From NCBI RefSeq assembly GCF_022429625.1, contig NZ_CP092483.1, positions 2,852,001 to 2,916,000 on the forward strand: a DNA stretch of 64,000 nucleotides. The letters run 5' to 3'. Under the pieces are notes generated by a model, which saw nothing but the letters and a program-made list of their open reading frames with translations, did not search any database and had not been told where the DNA came from. This document shows, one piece after another, positions 1-8,545 of this stretch (positions are counted from its first letter, which is position 1; each line of letters opens with the position of its first letter). The position numbers were made by a program, and so were the translations under genes. The stretch is from Devosia lacusdianchii (lineage in GTDB: Bacteria > Pseudomonadota > Alphaproteobacteria > Rhizobiales > Devosiaceae).

Positions 1-1
1 G

Positions 2-130
2 CGCATCCGTAACGGGCTGGCCGATCACTGGACCCAGCTCGAGGATGCCCTCATGGGCGAGTTGAAAGCCAAGCAACGCAAGAAGCTGGGCGATCGGCTG
101 AAGCGCTTCGTCGAATTGCTCCACTTCTAG
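2..130 (+). CDS. C-terminal end of a truncated gene, possibly a MarR-type regulator
   Basis: The open frame runs in from the left edge and stops at TAG 128-130, leaving 42 residues. The peptide is helical and charged and ends in KKLGDRLKRFVELLHF. That resembles the C-terminal dimerisation helix of MarR-type regulators, but the piece is too short for a firm assignment. The start and any DNA-binding domain lie outside the window. It is followed by a 126-base gap holding two near-identical palindromes, so it may sit beside a regulated promoter. Confidence 0.45.
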   Translation, partial: RIRNGLADHWTQLEDALMGELKAKQRKKLGDRLKRFVELLHF

Positions 131-148
131 CCGCACTCCATCCGGTTC

Positions 149-179
149 TGACAAAGTCAGCGCGCTGATGACGAAGTCA
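149..179. promoter_or_regulatory. Pair of TGACRAAGTCA palindromes, candidate operator
   Basis: Two 11-bp near-palindromes, TGACAAAGTCA at 149-159 and TGACGAAGTCA at 169-179, lie exactly 20 bp apart, about two helical turns. They fall between the truncated regulator-like gene and the SH3-domain gene. Seen: the repeat pair and its spacing. Inferred: cooperative binding by a dimeric regulator, possibly the upstream one. No regulon is recognised. Confidence 0.4.
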
Positions 180-256
180 TTCAGCTTCCGTTCAGGCGGG
201 AAAGTGTTTTGTGGGGACATCGGGCAAGCGATGCCCAAGTAAAAGGAGTTCAAGCA

Positions 257-702
257 ATGGCTTTGAGCAAGAAACTCATGGCAGGCGGCCTCGCAGCCCT
301 GGCGCTTATGGCGACGGCCGGTGCCGCAATGGCAGCCCCCGCTATGCAACCGGCAACGTCAATGTCCGCTCGGGTCCGAGCACGGGTTACGGCGTCGTCG
401 ACGTGATGCGCCGCGGTGAACAGGTCGATGTGCAGCAGTGCCGCGGCAGCTGGTGCCTGGTCAATCGTCGTGGTCCCGACGGCTGGGTCTCGGCCAGCTA
501 TCTCGACCGTGGCTACAATGGCGGCGGCTGGGACGACGACGACTATTACGAGCCGCCGGTCTGGAACCCGCGCCCGCCGCGTCCGCCGCACTGGAACCCG
601 CGCCCGCCGCGTCCGTGGCCTGTCTACCCGCCCTACCCGCAGCGTCCGGGTGGTAGCGTGTGCTTCAACGGTCCGAACGGCTACTTCTGCATCGGCAACT
701 AA
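257..702 (+). pseudogene. Secreted SH3-domain protein, interrupted by a one-base frameshift
   Basis: AAGGAG at 243-248 points to ATG 257. That frame encodes a clear signal peptide (MALSKKLMAGGLAALALMAT, then AGAAMA-AP). The bacterial SH3 domain (YATGNVNVRSGPSTGYG, later GWVSASYLDRGY) and a proline/tryptophan-rich C-terminus (repeated WNPRPPRPP) lie in the next frame and end at 702. The switch falls at a run of five C at 336-340. Six C would give a continuous A-A-P-R-Y-A-T-G junction. So this is either a sequencing or assembly indel or a real frameshift. Such proteins bind murein or envelope components in the periplasm. An internal-frame start at 211 would lose the signal peptide and has no ribosome site. 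Confidence 0.7.
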
Positions 703-713
703 GCCATTTCGAG

Positions 714-738
714 CGCCGCCCTCCGGGGCGGCGTTTTT
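714..738 (+). terminator. Rho-independent terminator after the SH3 gene
   Basis: A seven-base stem CGCCGCC (714-720) pairs with GGCGGCG (727-733) across a short loop and is followed by TTTTT (734-738). It sits 11 bases after the stop at 702. It also separates that gene from the converging minus-strand gene ending at 740. Confidence 0.8.
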
Positions 739-739
739 C

Positions 740-1180
740 TTATTCCACCTTCAGCCGATCGACGTCGATCCCGCGCTGCTCCAGCGGCTGTCGCATGCGC
801 CGCCCGAGGAATTCGTTGAGCCCATAGGTCACCAGCCCGCCGACGATTAACGCTATGGCAAAGCCGCGCAGCCCATCCTGGCTGGCCGCGACGATGGCCG
901 AGAACAAGGTCACGCCCGCAGCTCCCAGCAGCGTCCAACCCTTGCGCTCGCTGGCCAGCCGCAGGTTCCGCGCGCCCGAATGCAACAGGTCGCGCAGCTC
1001 GGTATCGCTCATGGCGACGAGATCGCGATTGGTCCGTTCACGGCGGATCGTCTCGATATAGGCATCGACGCGCCGCATGGTCAGCGACTCCCGTTCGTCG
1101 GTACGCTTGCCGCGCGACAATAGCGTCCAGCCGCCGCCCACCAGCAGCAACACCAGCGCAATTTCAATCAGCCAGATCAT
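740..1180 (-). CDS. Small two-segment membrane protein of unknown function
   Basis: 146 residues. An N-terminal hydrophobic helix (IWLIEIALVLLLVGGGWTLL) is followed by a charged soluble stretch rich in Arg and Glu (about residues 24-80). Then come two short hydrophobic stretches (WTLLGAAGVTLFSAIVAA and GFAIALIVGGLVTYGL) and a basic tail. The topology suggests an inner-membrane protein with a cytoplasmic loop. No family is recognised. It converges on the SH3 gene and diverges from the PNPOx-like gene. The hydrophobicity pattern and good coding character support it as real. Confidence 0.65.
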   Translation of the reverse strand: MIWLIEIALVLLLVGGGWTLLSRGKRTDERESLTMRRVDAYIETIRRERTNRDLVAMSDTELRDLLHSGARNLRLASERKGWTLLGAAGVTLFSAIVAASQDGLRGFAIALIVGGLVTYGLNEFLGRRMRQPLEQRGIDVDRLKVE

Positions 1181-1243
1181 TACGGGCCTCCCATTGCCTA
1201 TGCTGCATCACATGCCCTTCCCGATCACGGACTTCAAGACCGC

Positions 1244-1268
1244 GCAACCCCTGCGCCGCTGGCTCGTT
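1244..1268 (+). promoter_or_regulatory. EcfG-type promoter with one mismatch
   Basis: GCAAC at 1244-1248, a 16-base spacer, and CGTT at 1265-1268 match the alphaproteobacterial EcfG consensus GGAAC-N16-17-CGTT except for one base in the -35 box. Transcription would begin near 1275, ahead of a GAAGGAAG ribosome site (about 1287-1294) and ATG 1301. The downstream gene is of the general-stress-protein type, which fits. Confidence 0.45.
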
Positions 1269-1300
1269 GTCAAACCAACGTCAGTTGAAGGAAGTCCATC

Positions 1301-2011
1301 ATGGCCACCGCCACCACCGATACCAAGACGACCCCTCGCCGCCCCGCAACGAAGGCGGCTTCCGCAAAACCTGCCGCCACTAAGGCCGCGAAGAGCCCGG
1401 CAAAGCCAGCGGCCAATGCGGGCGCGGCCAAGACCCTCAAAGCCAAGTCCGCCCCAAAAACCAAGCCCGTGGCCGCCAAGCGCGCCGCCAGCCCGGCCAA
1501 CCGGCAGTCCCGCGACTCCAGCATGACCGGCAAGGAACACGACGATCACGTCGACCGCGTCTGGGAACTGGCCAAGCGCATTGGCATCGCCATGTTCGTG
1601 ACCTGGGATGGTAAGCAACAGCGCGCCCGTCCGCTGGCTGCCAGCGTCGAAAAGGATGAAGGGGCGATCTATTTCCTCATCGACATCAACGGTGAGAAGG
1701 ATGATCAGGTCTCTGAGTTTCCGATGGTCAGCGTCAGCTTCGCCGATCACAAGAGCAGCAAGTATGTAGCGATCTCGGGCAAGGCCACGGTCTCGAACGA
1801 CCGCAAGCGGATCAAGGACCTCTGGTCGCCCTTCGCCAAGGCCTGGTGGGATAGCCCCGAAGACCCGGCCATCCGCGTCATCAAGGTCGTGCCGCAGGAC
1901 GCCGAACTGTGGGACAGCCCCGGCCGCATCGTCACGACGATCTCGATGTTGGCCGCTGCCGTCACCGGCCGTACGCCGAAGATCGGTGAAAACGCCAAAG
2001 TCATCTTGTGA
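1301..2011 (+). CDS. Pyridoxamine-phosphate-oxidase-like general stress protein with an H1-like tail
   Basis: 236 residues. Residues about 75-236 form a flavin-binding split barrel of the pyridoxamine 5'-phosphate oxidase-like / general stress protein 26 type (VWELAKRIGIAMFVTWDG, AIYFLIDINGEKDDQV, KYVAISGKATV, WWDSPEDPAIRVIKV). Residues 1-74 are a low-complexity Ala/Lys/Pro tail (TKAAKSPAKPAANAGAAK) like histone H1 C-terminal tails, which suggests nucleic-acid association. GAAGGAAG before ATG 1301 supports translation of the tail. An internal Met at residue 75 would give only the enzyme domain. The substrate is unknown. A possible EcfG promoter upstream fits a general-stress role. Confidence 0.8.
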   Translation: MATATTDTKTTPRRPATKAASAKPAATKAAKSPAKPAANAGAAKTLKAKSAPKTKPVAAKRAASPANRQSRDSSMTGKEHDDHVDRVWELAKRIGIAMFVTWDGKQQRARPLAASVEKDEGAIYFLIDINGEKDDQVSEFPMVSVSFADHKSSKYVAISGKATVSNDRKRIKDLWSPFAKAWWDSPEDPAIRVIKVVPQDAELWDSPGRIVTTISMLAAAVTGRTPKIGENAKVIL

Positions 2012-2061
2012 TCCCAGCCCGGAGGTGATGCCATCGGCGTCACCTCCGCGGAGACCGTCCT

Positions 2062-2457
2062 GTGACCAAGTACCTGCTCCTCTACGCCGCCTGCGCCGTG
2101 GTCTTTTTTCCGCTGGATTTCATCTGGCTCTCGACCATGGCCCAGCGCTTTTATCGCCGCGAGCTGGGAGACCTGCTGCTCCCCAATCCCAACCTGGCTA
2201 TCGCGGGTCTGTTCTATCTCGCCTATCTGGTCGGCGTGGTGGTCCTGGTGGCCGCACCAGCCGACGGTGATGTCGGCAAGGCCCTGCTGATGGGCGCCAT
2301 TCTCGGCTTCGTTGCGTATGGCACCTATGACCTGACCAACCTCTCGACCGTCAAGGGCTTCACCCCGACAGTCGCCATGGTCGACATAGCCTGGGGCACG
2401 GTGCTGACCGCCATCAGCGCCGCCGGCGGCGTCTGGATCATCCGCTTCTTCGGCTGA
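2062..2457 (+). CDS. DUF2177 family membrane protein
   Basis: 131 residues starting at GTG 2062. Four hydrophobic helices and the pattern FPLDFIWLSTMAQRFYRREL, GFVAYGTYDLTNLSTVKGF and VDIAWGTVLTAISA are typical of the DUF2177 family, small inner-membrane proteins of unknown function. It follows the PNPOx-like gene by about 50 bases and may be cotranscribed. Its stop is immediately adjacent to the stop of the converging EamA transporter gene. Confidence 0.8.
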   Translation: MTKYLLLYAACAVVFFPLDFIWLSTMAQRFYRRELGDLLLPNPNLAIAGLFYLAYLVGVVVLVAAPADGDVGKALLMGAILGFVAYGTYDLTNLSTVKGFTPTVAMVDIAWGTVLTAISAAGGVWIIRFFG

Positions 2458-3381
2458 TTACTCGGTACCCGGCAAGGTCGGCGTTCCCGCCACCGCCACC
2501 TTGCGCATCCGCTCGCGCGCCATGACCACGAGGCCCGCGCCAACGATAATCGCCGCGCCCAGCAGCGAGATCGCATCGATCCAGTGCCCAAAAACCACCG
2601 CGCTTAGCACGATCGCCCAGGGCAACGAGAAATAGTTGAACGGCTGCACCACGCTTGCCGGCGCCATGCTGAGCGCGAACACCATCAGTCCATGCCCGGC
2701 GCAGGTGGTGATCATGATCCCGACCACCATGGCGAAATCCACCCAGCCCATTGGCTGCCAGAAGAACACGCCGACGGCGCCGGACAGCACGAGCCCGATG
2801 ATCGCGGCATAGGCCATGCTGGTCGGCGCACTGTCGAACTGGCTGACCTTGCGCGTGATCACGATGTAGATGGCATAAAATGCCGCTGACAGCAGGGCGA
2901 ACAACACGCCCCAGTCGAGCGGCAGCCCGCCCGGCCTGACAATGATCAGTGCGCCGGCAAAACCCACCCCGACGGCGACAAAGCGGAACACACCCACTTT
3001 TTCGCCCAGGATGGGAATGGCGAACAGCGTCACCAGCAGCGGATAGACCACCGTTATCGCCTGCAGCTCGCCCAGCGGCACCGTACGCAATGCCAGTGCG
3101 AAGAACCAGATATCCGCCATCAGCAGCACGCCGCGCAACACCTGCCACCCCGGCACTTTGGAGGCCAGGGCCTGCCGCAGCGGCGCCTGCCGCATCACCA
3201 AGATCAGCGCGAACAGGGCAAAACCCCAATAGCGCATCATGGTGATCTGGAACGGGGAATAGGTCTGCACCAGCGTCTTGGACATCGCGTCCTGCACGCC
3301 GAAAACACCAACGGTGATGAGCGTCAGGACGATGGCGCGGCCGACATTGTCGGTGCGGATTTCGGCGATGGAAGGGGACAT
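2458..3381 (-). CDS. EamA/DMT-family transporter
   Basis: 307 residues from ATG 3381 (MSPSIAEIRTDNVGRAIVLT). A longer frame begins at 3498, but the added 39 residues are Arg/Pro-rich and not membrane-like. About ten hydrophobic helices form two repeated EamA halves (for example GVFGVQDAMSKTLVQTYSPF near the N-terminus and a PFNYFSLPWAIVLSAVVFGH segment in the second half). Members of the drug/metabolite transporter superfamily export amino acids or other small metabolites, and the substrate cannot be read from sequence. It ends in a basic cytoplasmic tail. No operon partner is evident. Confidence 0.85.
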   Translation of the reverse strand: MSPSIAEIRTDNVGRAIVLTLITVGVFGVQDAMSKTLVQTYSPFQITMMRYWGFALFALILVMRQAPLRQALASKVPGWQVLRGVLLMADIWFFALALRTVPLGELQAITVVYPLLVTLFAIPILGEKVGVFRFVAVGVGFAGALIIVRPGGLPLDWGVLFALLSAAFYAIYIVITRKVSQFDSAPTSMAYAAIIGLVLSGAVGVFFWQPMGWVDFAMVVGIMITTCAGHGLMVFALSMAPASVVQPFNYFSLPWAIVLSAVVFGHWIDAISLLGAAIIVGAGLVVMARERMRKVAVAGTPTLPGTE

Positions 3382-3410
3382 GGTCAACGCGAAACGGAGG
3401 AGGAAACGGA

Positions 3411-3442
3411 AGCGCCCCGGCACCCGATGGCACCGGGGCGCT
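3411..3442 (-). terminator. Hairpin after the small glycine-rich gene
   Basis: Perfect 10-bp arms AGCGCCCCGG (3411-3420) and CCGGGGCGCT (3433-3442) lie just past the minus-strand stop at 3461. The following minus-strand bases are not a strong U run, so the call rests on the stem and its position between two co-directional genes. Confidence 0.55.
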
Positions 3443-3460
3443 TGAGCGCTAAGCGGTAGA

Positions 3461-3781
3461 TTAAGCCTTGGACGTTGCCGACTTGATAAGGCCGGCAATG
3501 GCGGTCAAGATGCCGCCGCCGACCAGGCCGGTCGCGCCCTGACCCGCAAGCGCACCAAGATCCATCCCGCCAGTGGTACCGGCAGCCCCTGCCGCAGCCC
3601 CAACCAGGGAGTCGAGTCCCGGCACTTTGCTCGCGAGCCACGTACCGGCAATGCCGCCGATAGCGCCAACGATCGTGTTTCCGGTCGTCCCGAGATTGAG
3701 CGATTTGACGATTTGTCCGATGACGTTGCCGCCGACCCCGCCGCCGATCAACTGCACGAGAATAGGCACGATAACTTCCAT
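3461..3781 (-). CDS. Small glycine-rich hydrophobic protein
   Basis: 106 residues from ATG 3781 (MEVIVPILVQLIGGGVGGNV). A GGAGGG ribosome site about seven bases upstream selects this start over one at 3871. The protein is almost entirely Gly, Ala and hydrophobic residues, with GxxxG-type spacing (GAIGGIAGTWLASKVPGL, GLVGGGILTAIAGLIKSA), which suggests packed membrane helices or an assembled envelope peptide. No family function is known. It is transcribed alone and ends at a hairpin. Confidence 0.7.
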   Translation of the reverse strand: MEVIVPILVQLIGGGVGGNVIGQIVKSLNLGTTGNTIVGAIGGIAGTWLASKVPGLDSLVGAAAGAAGTTGGMDLGALAGQGATGLVGGGILTAIAGLIKSATSKA

Positions 3782-4008
3782 CTGAGTCCCCCTCCAGGAA
3801 TACCGCCAAGCCACCTGCCCAGCGGCGACAAGAGGAAGCCTACGCCTGAAGCCACTGCAACAAAAGGACAATGCTGCTGCCCGAACCTGTCAGCAGGCCA
3901 AGCGCAGAAAAGCCTTGCATCCTGTGCCTGTTCACGCTTCGTGCACGGCATTGAAGAACACCGCCAAACCGGCCTATGGTCCGCCCAACAGGTCAAAGCC
4001 CGTAAGTC

Positions 4009-4791
4009 ATGACGAATCAACCCGTTTCATCGCCCGCCCTTCCCGTCGCGCTCGTCACCGGCGCTGGTGACCGCATCGGTGCAGCGATCGCCCGAGCTCT
4101 GGCCCGCAACGGCCACGCGGTAGTCATCCACTACCGGTCCGATGCCGAGGGCGCCCGCGCCGTCCGCAAGGAGATTGTCCGCAATGGCGGCCGGGCCGCC
4201 ATCGTTAAGGCCGATCTCGGCCGCCGCTCGCAGCGCGCTGGCTTGATAGCCCGAGCGGCCAAAGCGTTCGGGCCGCTGACCGTGCTGGTCAACAACGCCT
4301 CGACCTTCGACCCCGACAGTGCGCACGACGTTGACGAGACCCTGTGGGACCAGCATTTCGCCATCCACGCCGAGGCCCCGATTTTCCTCGCCCGCGATTT
4401 CGCCGCGCAATTGCCTGATGGCGCCGATGGCAACATCATCAACATGATCGACGAGCGCGTCCTGCACCCGTCGCCGTCCTATTTCAGCTACACGCTCTCC
4501 AAATCCGTGTTGTGGACGGCCACGCGCACCCTGGCCCAGTCGCTCGCTCCGGCCATTCGCGTCAACGCCATTGGCCCTGGCCCCGTCCTGCCGCATAGCC
4601 GCCAGAGCCAGGCCGAGTTTGACCGCTCGGTCGCCGCCCTGCCGCTGCAGCGCCATGCCGGCCCCGAAGCCATCGCCGAAGGCATCCTGATGCTGCTCAA
4701 GACGCCGTCGATGACCGGCCAGATGCTGGCGCTCGATGGCGGCGAACATCTCGAATATCCGGCCCGCCAGGGCCCGACGCCCCGATCATGA
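4009..4791 (+). CDS. SDR oxidoreductase, pteridine reductase-like
   Basis: 260 residues with a Rossmann fold. The nucleotide motif is TGAGDRIG (17-24), with Arg in the position typical of pteridine reductases, and NNAS is at 95-98. The active site has Asp148, Tyr161 and Lys165 (YTLSK). The Asp lies 13 residues before the Tyr, where most SDRs have Ser, which matches the Asp-Tyr-Lys set of PTR1/FolM-type pteridine reductases. It probably reduces a dihydropterin with NADPH in the cytosol. The stop overlaps the uvrC start (ATGA at 4788), so the two are translationally coupled. Another SDR substrate remains possible. Confidence 0.8.
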   Translation: MTNQPVSSPALPVALVTGAGDRIGAAIARALARNGHAVVIHYRSDAEGARAVRKEIVRNGGRAAIVKADLGRRSQRAGLIARAAKAFGPLTVLVNNASTFDPDSAHDVDETLWDQHFAIHAEAPIFLARDFAAQLPDGADGNIINMIDERVLHPSPSYFSYTLSKSVLWTATRTLAQSLAPAIRVNAIGPGPVLPHSRQSQAEFDRSVAALPLQRHAGPEAIAEGILMLLKTPSMTGQMLALDGGEHLEYPARQGPTPRS

Positions 4792-6674
4792 GCGACGAAA
4801 CCGCACCCCCGCCCAGCGGTCACGAGGTCATCCGCGCCTTCGTCCGCACCCTGCCGGCAGCCCCGGGCGTCTACCGCATGCTCGATGCGGAAGGCGAGGT
4901 CATGTATGTCGGCAAGGCCCGCAATCTCAAGGCGCGCGTCACCAATTATACCCGCCCTGATGGCCTCGAAGTCCGCCTGCAGCGGATGATCGCCTCGACG
5001 GTCAGCATGGAGTTCGTGCGCACCGAAACCGAGTCCGAAGCGCTGCTGCTCGAAGCCAACATGATCAAGCGGCTAAAACCCCGCTTCAATGTGCTGCTGC
5101 GCGACGACAAGAGCTTCCCCTACATCCTGATCGCCACCGATCACGAGGCGCCCGAACTCACCAAGCATCGCGGCACAAGACGCCGCCAGGGCCACTATTT
5201 CGGCCCCTTCGCCTCGGCCACCGCAGTCGGCCGCACCATTGCCAGCCTACAAAAGGCCTTCCTGCTCCGCAATTGCTCGGACAGCTTCTACGCCGCCCGC
5301 ACCCGTCCCTGCCTGCAATTCCAGATCAAGCGCTGCGCCGCGCCCTGCACCCGCGAAATCAGCCTCGAGGGCTATGGCGAACTGGTCGAAGACGCGCGCC
5401 AATTCCTCTCGGGTAAATCCAGCGCCGTCCGAAATCACCTCCAGACTGACATGAACTCCGCCGCCGAACAGCTTGATTTCGAACGCGCCGCCCTGCTCCG
5501 CGACCGCCTCTCTGCCTTGGCGCTGATCCAGTCGCAGGGCGACGCCACCGCCAAGACCGTGGAAGAAGCCGACGTCTTCGCCATCCACCACGAAGGCGGC
5601 CAGTTCTGCGTGCAGGTCTTCTTCTTCCGCGCCTTCCAGAACTGGGGCAATTACCCCTATCGCCCGCGCGCCGACGCCAGCCTTACCGACGCCGAAGTGC
5701 TCGAAGCCTTCATCGGCCAGTTCTACGAAAATCGTACTCCGGCCCGCCTGGTCCTCATCAGCCACGATCTGGCCGAACCCGACGTCATGGAGGAAGCCCT
5801 TTCCACCCGCGCCGGCCGCCGCGTCTATATCGAACAGCCCAAGCGCGGCGAAAAGCGCGACCTGGTCAACCACGCGCTCAACAATGCCCGCGAGGCCCTC
5901 GGTCGTCAGCTCGCCGAAGGCGCCACCAATCGCCAGCTGCTCGAAGGCGTGGCCGAAACCTTCGGCCTCGAAGAGGTTCCGCGCCGCATCGAAGCCTATG
6001 ACAATTCGCATATCTCGGGCACCAACATGGTCGGCGCCATGGTGGTGGCCGGCGAGGAAGGTTTCTCCAAGAAGCACTACCGCACCTTCAACATCAAATC
6101 CGACATCGCGGCCGGCGACGACTTCGGCATGATGCGCGAAGTGTTGACGCGGCGCTTCACCCGCCTGGTCAACGAGAGCGAAGACGACACCGAGGACGAA
6201 GCCACAGGCATGCCGGACTGGCCCGACGTGGTTTTCATCGACGGCGGCGCCGGGCAGATGAGCGCGGTGCGCGAAGTCATCGCCGAAATGAACCTGCCCA
6301 GGGAAGTGATCTTCATCGGCATCGCCAAGGGCGAAGAGCGCGACGCCGGCCGCGAGAAATTCCACATGGAGGGCCGGGAGCCGTTCATGCTGCCGCATCG
6401 CGATCCGGTGCTCTACTACGTCCAGCGCCTGCGCGATGAAGTGCACCGCTTCGCCATCGGCACCCATCGCGCCAAGCGCAACAAGGCCCAGATCAAGAAC
6501 CCGCTCGACGAAATCGACGGCATCGGCCCGACCCGCAAGCGGGCCCTGCTCAACCATTTCGGCTCCGCCAAAGCCGTCGGCCGCGCCAGCCTGACTGATC
6601 TTGAGTCCGTGCCGACCATCTCAAGCGCCATGGCGCAGTTGATCTACGATCATTTCAATCGGTCGGCGGGGTGA
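4788..6674 (+). CDS. uvrC: UvrABC excinuclease subunit C
   Basis: 628 residues, the normal length. The GIY-YIG nuclease domain is at about 22-100 ([20 protein letters not shown]), the UVR interaction motif near 225-255 ([15 protein letters not shown]), the RNase-H-like second nuclease in the middle ([30 protein letters not shown]), and helix-hairpin-helix DNA-binding motifs lie at the C-terminus ([20 protein letters not shown]). UvrC makes the 3' and 5' incisions around bulky DNA lesions after loading by UvrB. It is translated from an ATGA overlap with the SDR gene. Confidence 0.97.
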   Translation: MSDETAPPPSGHEVIRAFVRTLPAAPGVYRMLDAEGEVMYVGKARNLKARVTNYTRPDGLEVRLQRMIASTVSMEFVRTETESEALLLEANMIKRLKPRFNVLLRDDKSFPYILIATDHEAPELTKHRGTRRRQGHYFGPFASATAVGRTIASLQKAFLLRNCSDSFYAARTRPCLQFQIKRCAAPCTREISLEGYGELVEDARQFLSGKSSAVRNHLQTDMNSAAEQLDFERAALLRDRLSALALIQSQGDATAKTVEEADVFAIHHEGGQFCVQVFFFRAFQNWGNYPYRPRADASLTDAEVLEAFIGQFYENRTPARLVLISHDLAEPDVMEEALSTRAGRRVYIEQPKRGEKRDLVNHALNNAREALGRQLAEGATNRQLLEGVAETFGLEEVPRRIEAYDNSHISGTNMVGAMVVAGEEGFSKKHYRTFNIKSDIAAGDDFGMMREVLTRRFTRLVNESEDDTEDEATGMPDWPDVVFIDGGAGQMSAVREVIAEMNLPREVIFIGIAKGEERDAGREKFHMEGREPFMLPHRDPVLYYVQRLRDEVHRFAIGTHRAKRNKAQIKNPLDEIDGIGPTRKRALLNHFGSAKAVGRASLTDLESVPTISSAMAQLIYDHFNRSAG

Positions 6675-6696
6675 CGCTTCCTCACCTCGCACCGGC

Positions 6697-6780
6697 CGTC
6701 ACCCTCGGGCCTGACCCGGGCTCTACACTTACGAAACGTTCGGTAAGTACAGTCCCCTCGGGTCAAGCCCGAGGGTGACG
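6697..6780. repeat. REP-like inverted repeat (GTCACCCTCGGG family)
   Basis: Arms at 6697-6720 and 6754-6780 are inverted copies of a sequence beginning CGTCACCCTCGGGC, differing at one core position. They enclose a spacer with its own ACTTAC/GTAAGT inverted pair. A related copy lies at 13987-14017. This is a dispersed palindromic intergenic element, placed between uvrC and corA, and may also end uvrC transcripts. Confidence 0.75.
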
Positions 6781-6870
6781 ATCGAGTGTGGACCGCGCTT
6801 CCGCTCGCCACCCCCACTCTGTTCTCCTTAACCCAACAAGCGTAACCTCCCCACAAGGGAGGAGCCCACC

Positions 6871-7881
6871 ATGCTGCATGCAGTTCCGGTCGAGGAAAAA
6901 CCCGCGCTTGAAACCGGCGTTGTCGCCGCCAGCGTCTATGCCGATGGCCATCGCCTGACCGATATCGCCGTCGACGAGGCCGGCGCCTGGGCCAAGCGCC
7001 CCGCCCACGTCGTCTGGATCGGCCTGCTCGAACCCAGCCCCGAACTCCTCGCCCGCGTGCAGGTCCAGTTCGGCCTCCACGATCTCGCCATCGAGGATGC
7101 CGGCCAGCCCCATCAGCGGCCCAAGCTCGAACAATATGGCGACTGCGTTTTCATCGTCGCCCGCACCGCCCATATGCTCGAGGGCCGCATAAGCTTCGGG
7201 GAAACCCACATCTTCGTCGGCCGCGGCTACATCGTCTCCGTCCGCCACGGCGCCTCGACGTCCTACGCCCCGGTCCGCCAGCGCGCCGAATCCTGCCCCA
7301 AAGTGCTGTCCCATGGCGAGGATTACATCCTCTACGCCCTGCTCGATTTCATCGTCGACAATTACATGCCGGTCCTCGAAACCATGAATACCGAGGTCGA
7401 GGCCATCGAGGATCAGGTGTTTGCAGGCGAGCTGACCCAGATCCAGGTGCAGCGCCTCTACATGCTGCGCCGCGACCTGCTCCGCCTGCGTAACGCCGCT
7501 TCCGCCCTGGTCGACGTCTGCCGCCGCGTGCAGCATGTCGAGGTCCGCCCGATCGAGGCCTCGATGCAGCCGCTGTTCCGCGACGTCACCGACCACATCC
7601 GCCGCGTACAGGACGAAATCGACGCCCTGCGCGAAGTCCTGGCCTTCGCCTTCGAGGCCTCCATGATGGCCGGCCAGGTGCAGCAGACCCATATCTCCCG
7701 CCGCCTCGCCGCCTGGGCCGCCATCCTCGCCGTCCCCACCGCCGTCGCCGGCATTTACGGCATGAACTTCGAATTCATGCCCGAGCTCAAATGGCAATAC
7801 GGCTACCTGGTCGTCCTCACCGCCGTTGCCACGATCTGCATCACTCTCTATGTCAGGTTGCGCCGCAGCGGCTGGCTGTAA
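6871..7881 (+). CDS. corA: CorA-family magnesium/cobalt transporter
   Basis: 336 residues. A large N-terminal cytoplasmic domain (1 to about 270) is followed by a long helix and two C-terminal membrane helices. The signature GMNFEFMPE sits at the end of the first helix, as expected for the channel mouth of CorA, and the protein ends with a short basic tail (LRRSGWL). It forms a pentameric inner-membrane channel for Mg2+ and some other divalent ions. AAGGGAGGAG lies just upstream of ATG 6871. The gene follows the palindromic repeat after uvrC and is probably transcribed by itself. Confidence 0.92.
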   Translation: MLHAVPVEEKPALETGVVAASVYADGHRLTDIAVDEAGAWAKRPAHVVWIGLLEPSPELLARVQVQFGLHDLAIEDAGQPHQRPKLEQYGDCVFIVARTAHMLEGRISFGETHIFVGRGYIVSVRHGASTSYAPVRQRAESCPKVLSHGEDYILYALLDFIVDNYMPVLETMNTEVEAIEDQVFAGELTQIQVQRLYMLRRDLLRLRNAASALVDVCRRVQHVEVRPIEASMQPLFRDVTDHIRRVQDEIDALREVLAFAFEASMMAGQVQQTHISRRLAAWAAILAVPTAVAGIYGMNFEFMPELKWQYGYLVVLTAVATICITLYVRLRRSGWL

Positions 7882-7911
7882 CGCCACGCGCCAAATTTCA
7901 TCGAGGCCGAG

Positions 7912-8457
7912 ATGGCAAAATCCTCGCAGTCACTCAGCGATTCCGACCGACGCCTTGTCGCCGCGTGGGGAGCGGACTGTGCCGAACGCGTCCTGTGGAT
8001 TTTTGAGGCCGAAAGACCGGCCGACGACCGCCCCCGCGCCGCCATCGCCCGGACCCGTGCCTATGCGCGCGGCGAGCTGGATACGGCCGAGGAAATCCGC
8101 CAGCGCTTTGCCGGCGGCAGCGCTGCCAGCGAGGCGAAATCTCTCGCCGCTGCCGCAGCCGCGCGAGCCGCCGGTCAAGCGGCAGCCATTTGCCATATGG
8201 GAGCCCATGCCCTGGGCGCCGCGGCCTATGCGGCCAAGGCCATCGGCCTGAGCGCCCCGGACGACCCCGAGGCCATCCCCAACGAGATCCGCTGGCAGCT
8301 CAAGCAGCTGACGGCCGGGATGCGCACCGCCCTGCTTACCCTCCCGCCCATTGGCCAGGACCGCTCGGGCCCTCTGGGCCCGGGCCTGCTCGCCTCCGGC
8401 CAACTCGGCGTCATTATCCGCGACTTGCAGCATGGCCTTGACACCGAACTGGACTAG
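7912..8457 (+). CDS. Imm5-like putative immunity protein
   Basis: 181 residues, helical and alanine-rich. The pattern CAERVLWIFEAERPADDRPR, then repeated AARAAGQAAAICHMGAHALG AAAYAAKAIG segments, matches the Imm5 immunity-protein family predicted from polymorphic toxin systems. No toxin gene is adjacent: corA precedes it by 30 bases and an ABC exporter follows. It may be an orphan immunity gene or a housekeeping relative. The family match is by recognition only. It is cytoplasmic, with no signal peptide. Confidence 0.65.
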   Translation: MAKSSQSLSDSDRRLVAAWGADCAERVLWIFEAERPADDRPRAAIARTRAYARGELDTAEEIRQRFAGGSAASEAKSLAAAAAARAAGQAAAICHMGAHALGAAAYAAKAIGLSAPDDPEAIPNEIRWQLKQLTAGMRTALLTLPPIGQDRSGPLGPGLLASGQLGVIIRDLQHGLDTELD

Positions 8458-8545
8458 GCAGCCGCCTGGCCACCATCACCGGCACGTCACAAAACCTTCA
8501 CGCGCCCCGAGAATCGGCTAGCTTCCTCCTCGCGAGGAAATCATC

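Noticed and set aside
5247..6557. Long open frame of 436 codons antisense to uvrC
   Set aside because: It is a composition shadow: high GC third positions keep the opposite strand open. uvrC has complete domains throughout the same bases.
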